From NCBI GenBank assembly GCA_003024985.2, contig PXIH01S0004820.1: 11,730 nucleotides of DNA; one strand, written 5' to 3'. How positions within the stretch are numbered: the first letter of the stretch is position 1; each line of letters starts with the position of its first letter. The notes under the pieces were generated by a model that had not been told where the DNA came from, ran no database searches, and saw nothing but the letters and a program-made list of their open reading frames with translations. The stretch is from Euperipatoides rowelli. Its lineage: Eukaryota; Onychophora; Udeonychophora; Euonychophora; Peripatopsidae. Below, in pieces: positions 1 to 7,296 of the stretch. Made by a program: the position numbers and the translations under genes.

Positions 1-916
1 AAAGTGTCAAACAACTTCAACTTTTTTTTAAATTCTTATTGAAAGGCGTGTACATGTCACGTCCGTAACAAAAGAATGGCTGCGTAATTATAATTAAAAT
101 ATGCAATTTTGAATCGTTTTGTTGGAAATGGTTATTTATTTTGGTTTAATAGAAGTCAATCAAGTTCTAATATTTATCTCTCATCCACCTGTTCTATTCC
201 TGGCAGAGTTATAAAGCAAAATAGAATACCATAGTAATTTTAATTTTTTAAAAATGTAGGCCTAATATTTTTAAATGTAAAAATATATATTTTTAATAGG
301 AGAGTAATTTTATGTATGGAAATGGAATAGCCTAATAAATATAATGCATAATTGTTCCATATGAACAGTTCCAAAAATATTAAAGTCAGCAAATAGTGCA
401 ACACTATTTGCTGCTTTTTTAAGTATCATAGTTAAAATTCACCAATAGGAGTATATTTTGCGATGTAATATGAAAATAGTTTGTGTTATCATATAAATTA
501 TAGATCCTTTAAAGTTTATTATTGAAAAATATCAAGTTATCTTGATATGGGCTAGTAGACACGATCTAGTCATCTAGTAGGCTATATATTAGAGTTAAAA
601 AAGTATCACATGTTCTGAGTGATGATGTAATGAGTTGATCAATTCTCATAAATTAGAGTTGGAAACAAATTTAATTGGAAGATTACAAACAAATCCTGTT
701 TTTTTTTTAAAAAAAAAATACCGTACCGTAATAATAAAATTAAAAAAAAAACGGTTTTAGTTGAATTATCAATTTTAAATTGAAATTAGTTTAGGGTTTG
801 GAAGTCTATCATTCAATTTAAAATTAATAAATACCATAGGCTACCTAAGTTCAATGTAAAAACATACAAATTATAATTCAGGAATACAAGTTATTAGACT
901 ATAATTTAGGTAATAG
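1..916. other. AT-rich spacer, no gene seen
   Basis: Apart from the hairpin at 382-417, this stretch shows A/T homopolymers (for example 699-720), two overlapping TACCGTA words (719-730), CTAGTAG-type direct repeats (551-578) and four TAGGCCTA/TAGGCTA words. No coding frame or convincing splice pair was found. Confidence 0.6.
382..417. repeat. Near-perfect hairpin followed by a T run
   Basis: CAGCAAATAGTG (387-398) and CACTATTTGCTG (402-413) are exact reverse complements separated by CAA. Allowing one bulged T at 386, AAAG (382-385) pairs with CTTT (414-417), for a 16-bp stem with a 3-nt loop. A T-rich run follows. It looks like a bacterial terminator, but in animal DNA it is better read as a palindromic remnant, for example the core of a foldback element, or as a short structured RNA. 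Nothing shows that it is transcribed. Confidence 0.6.
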
Positions 917-1123
917 TCTGAAATTTTCAAAATAATTACCATTCATGAAATTTTTATCAAAGGTAAATTATATAGGCCTACAGAGAAGTATATAATTCCG
1001 GAAGTGGAAATTTTTGTGTTGGCAGTTGGTAAAAAGCCAGTTGAAGGAGAAAGGAAAACTGTTGATAAATTAGAAAAATATATAATCAAAGGTTTTTGCA
1101 TTGGATGGGAAATTTTAAAATAA
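917..1123 (+). other. 68-codon open frame without ATG, coding-like
   Basis: Between TAG (914-916) and TAA (1121-1123) the plus strand is open for 68 codons. The second half looks protein-like (EVEIFVLAVGKKPVEGERKT and VDKLEKYIIKGF). There is no start codon and no clear splice-site pair, and the opposite strand is open over a similar span. A run of this length is expected a few times by chance in 11.7 kb at this base composition. It might be a degraded exon or transposon fragment; no family is recognised. Confidence 0.12.
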
Positions 1124-2026
1124 TGATTTGGGAAATTTAACGTTTTGACGTGCACTAACATGGTTCTGAAAATAAGACGAAGGGACCTGGTCGCCCAGTA
1201 ACTGTTCAATAGTTGTTAGTTGAGAATTTAATGAGTCAGAGTTGAAAAATTTAACCCCTTCCCCCCCCCCCCCCCCCAATAAAATTATTTAGCTCTAATA
1301 CAGATTATAGGGTTTTTTTTTCAATACTTCAAATATAATTTGGAGTATGCTTTATTTAGTAAAATTTAAGTGAGAGTAGTTTTTAGATCCTAAAAGAAAT
1401 AAGATAGGCCTACTCATTTTAAAAGCATCCAATCATAATCAAGTATTGAATACTTTAGTCTTTCTAATGAACACAATTTTATGAAGGCCAAGAGTAGCTA
1501 ATCAATTTTATACTTGCACATGATTTTAGTACAGTACATTAAAATGTTAACAATATTATGATCATTATCCTCCAAAAAACACCATATATACAGAGATGTT
1601 GATGATTTTAGATGTAAAATTTCTGAAACACAAGAGTGGATTGCAAAAAATGGCTGCTTCCAATAATTTTATAGGCTATTATTTCTATAATTGGCAGAGA
1701 TGTTATAGACCATACACATATTGCATAACAATCCAAGAATATTTAGGAGCCCAAATATTAAAATAATAATTCTATTTATTTTAATACTCTTTTTTTTTTT
1801 TTTTTAGACACTAATTCTAATTTTATTATATTTAATAAGCTTTGTTTAAACTAAGTTACTGTATGTTAATTCACAATATTCTGGGATTCTGATAGAAATT
1901 TCAGATTGTCATCTAGGGGCTGCATTATCATGGTACAACTTGGATTTCTTTTAGAGTGATCAAAATGTTTAAGTGTGAGGATGGATTACCTGTTGACAAC
2001 AGCACACTTTATTTAACTTTGATGAG
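1124..2026. other. Spacer with homopolymers, no gene seen
   Basis: It contains the C17 tract and a T run at 1790-1805 ending in TTAG, which mimics a splice acceptor but is followed by a frame of only about a dozen T-rich codons. From about 1900 the sequence becomes less AT-rich, up to the hairpin patch at 2027. No gene is supported. Confidence 0.55.
1261..1277 (+). repeat. C17 homopolymer
   Basis: Seventeen consecutive C follow AACCCCTT, an unusual tract in DNA this AT-rich; a shorter C run occurs at 3849-3856. The exact length is likely to vary between individuals and is prone to sequencing error. Confidence 0.9.
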
Positions 2027-2080
2027 AAATAGGGATGGCACCCTTATTTGGTGGGGCGCCCTTTGATAGCATTCTAGGGC
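2027..2080. repeat. Two adjacent hairpins in a GC-richer patch
   Basis: AAATAGGG (2027-2034) pairs with CCCTTATTT (2041-2049) with one bulge and a 6-nt loop. GCCCT (2058-2062) pairs with AGGGC (2076-2080), and GGGCGCCC (2054-2061) is itself a palindrome. The patch around 1900-2090 is visibly richer in G and C than its surroundings, as expected for the end of an inserted element, though no family is recognised. Confidence 0.35.
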
Positions 2081-2106
2081 AAAACTTTAATCTTTTTTTT
2101 TTATAG

Positions 2107-2213
2107 AAGATGGGGACTCAATGTCCGCAGTTATTTTATTTTTCCCTGAAAAGTGCTTGAATTCAATGTCGATTATATCTCAATTTGAGCAGCAGGATTT
2201 GGAGTGTGAATAA
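2107..2213 (+). other. Small open frame after an acceptor-like T run
   Basis: A T-rich tract ending in ATAG (AG at 2105-2106) is followed by a frame open to TAA at 2211-2213. It contains an ATG at 2121 giving 30 residues (MSAVILFFPEKCLNSMSI, then SQFEQQDLECE). The sequence is less AT-biased than its surroundings and the residues look protein-like, with two Cys and an acidic C-terminus. No family is recognised. It could be a relic exon, a piece of a transposable element or chance. Confidence 0.15.
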
Positions 2214-3718
2214 CAATGTGCAGTAGCCTATATTTACTAGCATAACTTACAAAGTAGTGATAGTTCCAACACAAGTGTTTCAAGCTACCCAATCAATGAT
2301 CGCTTGTCAGCCGATCAATAAAAAAGAATTAGGCTGGTGGTACTTTCTCAACATAGACTTAAAAATATCATTTAATGGCGATTAAAAGATTTGGTTACAA
2401 AACTGAAAGGAATACTAAGTTAATATTTCCAGATACTCAAACGATTTAAATTTTAGAAGTCACATGATCAAAAATGTGTATGATTTAAAGTGTGTAACTT
2501 CTAATAATAATTTATGCTTTTTACTGTGTTGTACTTTAATACAATAATAATAAAAAATATGGTACTTACTTTGGTACTATTACTATAACTACTACTACTA
2601 TCACAGTATAATATAGGAGATATTATGATAGTGATAACTAATGGCTATAAAATTAAATTTAAAAGCCAATGTCTAACTCTAATAAACAGTCAGTTATGGA
2701 AGCTTATTTGATTAACGAATTGCAAAAAGAAAAACAATCTAAAAACAAATTTAATTCAAATTCAAACTTTTTGTTTTAAAGAATATTTACAAGTTCCATT
2801 ATATGAATTGTATTCTTTTGTAAATGGAAATATATATATATACACTAAGCCTAAGCTTTAGCAAAAACATTACAGTATAAAATAAAATTTAAAAAAAAAA
2901 ATGTTAAAATGTAAATAAATTGATTAAATCATAAACTAATGAGGTATTATGTTTTACTGTATACAAATTGCTGCCCTTTTTGAAGTTACATATTTAAATG
3001 CTATCATTTTATATCTAGACAAGGTCTATGTATCCCAATGCAAATTTAATAATAATTACAAGTTACATATAATAGTCTAGTCTATATTTTATGGAGCGCT
3101 GGACAAAAAGTGTCAGTAATTTAAACAGCCAAATAATAAATAGCAGTACGGCAGTAAAAATAATAATAATCTTAAACGATGAATGAAGAAACATATCTAA
3201 AGATTTCATGCATAACAAGCATTATACAGTAGCTATACATTTAAAGTGAACAATGATATAAACAAATAAGTCTGCATCACAGTTTGGAAGAAAATCAACA
3301 GGAATTTTTGTGATTTAACCATTTAATTCTAGCTAACGTTTTAACGTTTAAATTTTTTTTTATATAGAAATAAGAATAAAGAAGTGGATAATTAAAAATA
3401 AAATGACAGTAGCCTACATGGTAAAAAAAATGAACTGACATGATCATACAGCATTCCTGGGAAATGAGAATCTATTTTTAATAAAAATATGACTTGCTAA
3501 TTTTACTCGATACTTGGACTAGAAAGTTCTCCATATATTAAAGAATCTGCATCATTTTTTTAAAACTCTTTGAACACACATATATAATCTTCTCTGTTGA
3601 TGATAAATTTAAAAAATTACAAAATATTAAATAACAGAAAATACAGCAGCAGCATGAAGTTCAACGTTTATGATCGACCAATTAATTAAGTTTTTTCATT
3701 TTCCTTTTTTGTTTACAG
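2214..3718. other. AT-rich spacer or intron, no gene seen
   Basis: It holds the TAC microsatellite and foldback (2573-2636), a short AT dinucleotide run (2829-2842) and scattered TAGCCTA words, with no coding frame. If the exon at 3719 is real, its 3' portion is intron. Confidence 0.55.
2573..2636. repeat. TAC-rich microsatellite leading into an imperfect hairpin
   Basis: A degenerate trinucleotide run (TACTATTACTATAACTACTA and on to 2602) ends in TATCAC (2599-2604), which pairs with GTGATA (2631-2636). The inner ATAATAT and ATATTAT segments also pair. It is a simple-sequence and foldback stretch with no coding signal. Confidence 0.45.
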
Positions 3719-3835
3719 GAATCTTGGAAACTACAATCAAAATGTGACAATCTAGCTAGGCTGCAGAAAATATATAGCCTACGTCAAATCGCTCTGTTTT
3801 TACATGATCTTGCACAAATTAAATTTAAAATTTAA
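3719..3835 (+). other. Candidate 3'-terminal exon of an unseen plus-strand gene
   Basis: A long pyrimidine tract (TTTTTTCATTTTCC, TTTTTTGTTTACAG; AG at 3717-3718) is one of the best plus-strand acceptors in the window. In frame 0 from 3719 there are 38 sense codons, beginning ESWKLQSKCDNLARLQKIYS and continuing with RQIALFLHDLAQ, then TAA at 3833-3835. ATTAAA (3818-3823) and AATAAA (3869-3874) follow as possible poly(A) signals. The frame includes one TAGCCTA word of the kind otherwise confined to non-coding DNA here, which argues against coding. No upstream partner exon was found, so the call is tentative. Confidence 0.25.
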
Positions 3836-3885
3836 GGGCTGTATTTTTCCCCCCCCGACATTATCGTAAATAAAAATATGTAAAG

Positions 3886-3905
3886 CCACCTAGGTGGTCC
3901 CGTGG
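3886..3905 (+). repeat. 12-bp palindrome overlapping a Pol III A-box-like word
   Basis: CCACCTAGGTGG (3886-3897) is a perfect palindrome. It overlaps TGGTCCCGTGG (3895-3905), which resembles the tRNA/SINE A-box (TGGCNNAGTGG) and is followed by TTAA as in many tRNA-derived SINE heads. A possible B-box (TTTTGATCGG, 3942-3951) sits about 40 bp on but matches poorly. It may be the worn 5' end of a tRNA-derived SINE; no tRNA can be folded. Confidence 0.25.
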
Positions 3906-3959
3906 TTAAATATTAAATTATCTCAAAAGTAAAAAATGCTCTTTTGATCGGCATATTTT

Positions 3960-5228
3960 TTTTTTTATATTTATAGACCATCAGGCTTCTAAAACTCAAA
4001 CTGCACATGTACTGTAGGTCTTCAAACACTATATAACTTTAGATACTGTATGTTTTTAGAACACTCATAAAGTGGGATATGGGGTCATAATGACAATGTA
4101 ATGGGTAGAGCTATTATTTGGAAATTCTGGATATGCAACTTCCCAAAAAATTTTAACTTTCTACCCATCTATCGCACAAATCAGATAAAGAGGATTAAAA
4201 ATTACTCTATAGAGCATGCACGTCTTGTCCTGGCATGAACCAAATGAGATAAAATATAATTTTGGCTATAAAAAAATCAAATTTGGCTATAGAATTAACA
4301 TAGGCTACTATAGATATTAGCTAATTTTGGTTAATGCCTCATAATTTGGCTCCATTAAAACAAATTCCAATAAAATCCAGGACAAACACTCAGAAGCGTG
4401 TGTAGGGTAGCTATTTTGAAATTATGTGCATGTCTTACATTGTAAGGTTTACATTATTTTGGAGGGGTATATTTTTATTCAGCTGAAGTTTTTCCCAAGT
4501 TCTTAAATTCAGTCAATTGGCAATTTTTAGCTTCTCAAACCATGGGTGTGCTTTTGGTAACCAGATGCACAGTTAATTATGTGTATGTATGTCTATACAG
4601 TCTACATACAGATATGTACAGCATATATAGTAATTCAATAAACTTCTCTATTTCCATTTGAAACAGCAAATGATAGCTAACCTACTGTATTTTTTTAGAA
4701 TACGTTTTTGCTGCATAATTTACATAATTGTTCTTGATTAAATCATTTATTAAATTTCATTGATAATAATTAATTTTATTTAAAGTAAAGTATTTCTTCT
4801 GTTTCTTAATATTTTTATTTTCATTCTTATATTTCCTTGTATATCTGTACAGTAATTCAAAACTCAGTAACTTAATTGTAAAGGCATTTAGATTTTTTTT
4901 CTTTTTTTGATTGAATATCAATAAGTTTTAATTTTTAACATTTCAGCTATTCATATTTTAACAATCATGTAATGTTATAATTTAAAATAATTTAAAATTA
5001 TATACCGTATTGTGTTAAAAGTTTTTCAAAAATATTTTTATCTGTTCTCAGTTTCATGAGTGTTTATGGTAAATTCATGTTTTGCTACTAGATGGCAGCA
5101 TTGTATAATAAATTTATTAAAAAAATTACAGTATCTCTAATCTGTAGAAATAAAAGATGATTTGGCCTAATCTGGCTTAAATGTAAGAACAATCAAGAAA
5201 ATAAAAATTTATAACAGTTGGGAGTATT
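3960..5228. other. AT-rich spacer, no gene seen
   Basis: Apart from the CTCF-like site at 5085-5100 and a TACCGTA word (5003-5009), only A/T-rich sequence with dispersed TAGGCTA words is visible. No frame above chance length and no splice pair was found on either strand. Confidence 0.6.
5085..5100 (+). promoter_or_regulatory. CTCF-like core motif
   Basis: CTACTAGATGGCAGCA matches the bilaterian CTCF core (CCASYAGRKGGCRS plus flank) at all but the second base. A match of this length is unlikely by chance in DNA this AT-rich. CTCF marks insulators and chromatin loop anchors and its zinc fingers are conserved across bilaterians. The same word also occurs inside dispersed SINE-type repeats in some animals, so the site may have arrived with a repeat. 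Occupancy cannot be judged from sequence. Confidence 0.4.
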
Positions 5229-5315
5229 ATGTACGGTAGCTTTGAATTAGATGAATTGAAATCAGCAGTACAGAAGGGAATAAAGTTGATGAAAAATCTG
5301 AATTATATTCAATGA
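5229..5315 (+). other. 28-residue small ORF
   Basis: ATG at 5229 opens a short frame (MYGSFELDELKSAVQKGIK, then LMKNLNYIQ) ending in TGA at 5313-5315. The residues would form a plausible amphipathic helix. It starts in a TACGGTA word (5232-5238). No homology is recognised and length alone gives no support; it is listed because its composition differs from the surrounding spacer. Confidence 0.1.
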
Positions 5316-5537
5316 TATAAGTTTGCAGATGCATAATAGATAGTCCTTCATGATTGGAGATGAAGCTTTAAAAATTTGCATTCTTTTGTATTTTCATGAA
5401 AAAAATACATGATTTGTACATTTTAAAAATTAAATTAGATGAAAATTATAATCCCAAGAAAAAATGAGCTTTACGAAAAATGTATATTTAACAATATAAA
5501 TCTTTATATAAATTATAAACTTTATAATATGCAACCT

Positions 5538-5603
5538 GGGTGCATTATATAAACTCTAATTCTGGAATTAGGGTGTATTATATAAACTCTAATTCTGGAA
5601 TTA
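5538..5603 (+). repeat. Tandem duplication of a 33-bp unit
   Basis: Copy 1 (5538-5570) and copy 2 (5571-5603) are directly adjacent and differ at a single base (C at 5542, T at 5575). Each copy holds a TATA-like word TATATAAA (5546-5553; 5579-5586) and a palindrome TAATTC-TG-GAATTA (5557-5570; 5590-5603). The near identity implies a recent event. It ends 18 bp before the ATG of a candidate small gene at 5622, so the duplication may have doubled a promoter element; that role is inference. Confidence 0.85.
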
Positions 5604-5621
5604 AGAGATAACTAAGTCATT

Positions 5622-5706
5622 ATGGAGCCCGCAAAATGCAGTGCTGATAAAAATAATTCCAAACCTGAACTATTAACTACTGTTGTTGACAATTATGCAA
5701 TCAAAG
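5622..5706 (+). other. Candidate first coding exon of a small two-exon gene
   Basis: An ATG with A at -3 and G at +4 opens a frame with protein-like composition (MEPAKCSADK, then a PELLTTVVDN segment), 28 codons plus one base, ending at a donor-like AAAG|GTACGG. If unspliced, the frame runs to TGA at 5733-5735 (37 residues). Spliced to an acceptor at 5812, the reading frame continues in phase 1. No homology is recognised. The 33-bp duplication with TATA-like words lies immediately upstream. The donor is weak (GTACGG rather than GTAAGT), and open frames this short arise by chance in such DNA, so this is a hypothesis. Confidence 0.22.
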
Positions 5707-5812
5707 GTACGGTACTGTACAACAGACAGAAATGACAGTGGGGATAGTCATTTTACGTACCTTTAATGTTCAGACATTAATGTAATTATAGGTTCTTTCC
5801 CTTTATTTACAG

Positions 5813-5883
5813 ACATATTCATCATTAACTTTTATTTGAATTATTTTCTACTTTTTTGTTCGATAGCGAACAAGCTGAGCTAA
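5813..5883 (+). other. Candidate second coding exon with a hydrophobic segment
   Basis: It is preceded by a good acceptor (TTCTTTCCCTTTATTTACAG, AG at 5811-5812). Joined to the exon ending at 5706 across a 106-bp intron, the split codon reads G|AC and the frame gives 22 further codons, mostly hydrophobic (IFIINFYLNYFLLFCSIA), then TAA at 5881-5883. The predicted product is 51 residues with a polar N-terminal half and one possible membrane helix. AATAAA words at 6213-6218 and 6279-6284 could end such a transcript. In another frame 5833-5928 also reads protein-like (EQAELTSLTLEKRC), so the true frame is uncertain. Confidence 0.2.
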
Positions 5884-6404
5884 CCAGTTTAACCCTAGAA
5901 AAGAGGTGCTCAGAAAGTTCACTATAAAAATAATAAGATAATGGCTTTACATTACTGATTTAACAGATTGATTATTGATATCATCACAGCTTTTCTTTGA
6001 TATGTAGCCTATCGGTGATGCAGCATGCACAGCAGCACCACCTATTGATAATTCTAGTGCAATATGTACCTATTATGACAAGTGATATTATGATGGAGCT
6101 TTTTTTTTTTGGTATGGAGACAGTCAACCTAATGACTTCCCAATATTGTTTACCGAATCAATCCAGTCTTGAAAGGGAGTGGCTAAATGGAACAAATTTA
6201 ATTTGTAGCTTTAATAAAATCAGCCCCAAATCTTTAAAAATTGAGACTATATAAGTGTGCAATCAAACTTCTTGCCTAAATAAACTACACACCATCATAT
6301 TGTATTCCATTATTTTAATAAACATATCAGCTATAGCAATATTTGACCATAATTAAATTCAGTTTTTAAATGTCAATGGCACAGTATGGGATAGGGTGCC
6401 AACC
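5884..6404. other. Spacer with scattered coding-like fragments
   Basis: Plus-strand frames near 6000-6190 contain fragments that read somewhat like protein (CTAAPPIDNSSAICTYYDK, and YYDGAFFFWYGDSQPNDF after an in-frame stop). They are broken by stops and no family can be assigned. AATAAA words at 6213 and 6279 may serve a plus-strand transcript. This could be a decayed exon region; no gene is called. Confidence 0.35.
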
Positions 6405-6541
6405 GTCCTTTTGGAAAGGACTATCCTATTCTCAGCTCCTTTTTGTCCTTGTTCTCTTTTTTAAGTCAGGAAAGGATGCTATTTGTCGGCAAATGTTAAT
6501 GCTATTTGTCTTTTTTTTAATAAAATGTGTTCCTTTCCTGA
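6405..6541. repeat. Cluster of short inverted and direct repeats (possible dispersed repeat)
   Basis: GTCCTTT-TGG-AAAGGAC (6405-6421) is a hairpin. TCAGGAAAGGA (6466-6476) and TCCTTTCCTGA (6531-6541) are exact inverted repeats 54 bp apart. ATGCTATTTGTC occurs as a direct repeat at 6476-6487 and 6499-6510. GTCCTT words recur at 6446 and 6582. Such density suggests part of a non-autonomous dispersed repeat. Short open frames on both strands here (about 60 codons) are T-rich and show no coding character. Confidence 0.35.
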
Positions 6542-7296
6542 TAAAAAGATAAGCTTTTGCATAATGAGGGTTAAATTTATTGTCCTTTTTTTCATAAGTG
6601 AGCAACTTTGAAACCTCCACGAAAATTTTTCATTGCCCTCATATTATCAAGATCTTAATTGTTGTTCCCAAGATGTCAAATTAACAATAGCTACCGGTAA
6701 CACAAATAAACCTATTATTTTTTTTTATATAGTTGGATATTGGCTCATAAACTGGATGAACCTGCTGCAATAGGTTACTTTTGTTTTTTGTTTATATATA
6801 AAAACCTTTCATTCTATTCTCCAAGATTAGAGTTTAAACAAATATGCTTTGACAAAAACTAAACAAATTGGACAAAAAAACAAGACATGAATATAAAAAA
6901 GAATTGACAAATGTTTAAAAGGAAGCCATATTTCTCACCACAAGCATGATCCATTTCAAGCATGATATGGTTTTTAATTTATTTTTGTTTTCTGACTAGA
7001 AGAGAAATAGACCAATCCTATAGTCCGACAATAAAATAGCTAGCCTACTCATTTTAATAAAATATATATAAAATTAACCTATGGAAAACTTTCTCCACCA
7101 AAGAAGGAAATACAAACTGTATACTAAAATGATTTGCAAACCAATACACAATTTTATAATTTCCCCCTTTTTTTAAAAAAATTTGTGAGTTTGCTATAAA
7201 AATAAAATTCACACATAATATTATCTATGATAAAAGAGATTGAAGGAAAAGGATAAAAAAAAACTACCGTATATTCAATATTTAGTAACAGTTTTT
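6542..7296. other. 3' flank and probable 3' UTR of the HEXD-like gene
   Basis: AT-rich sequence to the left of the minus-strand stop codon. The part nearest the stop is probably 3' UTR, ending near 7040 or 6960 if the candidate poly(A) signals are used. A TACCGTA word lies at 7265-7271. No other feature is seen. Confidence 0.5.
6978..7058 (-). terminator. Candidate poly(A) signals of the HEXD-like gene
   Basis: On the minus strand the first signal-like word after the TAA stop is ATTAAA at 7058-7053, giving a 3' UTR of about 240 nt. The first canonical AATAAA is at 6983-6978, about 315 nt after the stop. No AATAAA occurs between the stop and 6984. In DNA this AT-rich such hexamers arise by chance, so these are only the most economical choices. 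Confidence 0.3.

Noticed and set aside
382-420. Rho-independent terminator
   Set aside because: The hairpin plus T run looks like one, but the spliced animal-type gene and sequence context rule out bacterial transcription.
943-1209. 88-codon minus-strand frame
   Set aside because: Composition is that of reverse-complemented A-rich DNA and no motif is seen; the plus strand reads slightly more protein-like over the same span.
1789-1855. Splice acceptor and exon after a T run
   Set aside because: The T run is a homopolymer, the following frame is short and T/A-only, and no donor or partner is seen.
6030-6165. Resemblance of YYDGAFFFWYGDSQPNDF to the QPND region of C-type lectins
   Set aside because: Only a few residues agree, an in-frame stop precedes it, a T10 run lies inside it, and no other lectin motif or Cys spacing is present.
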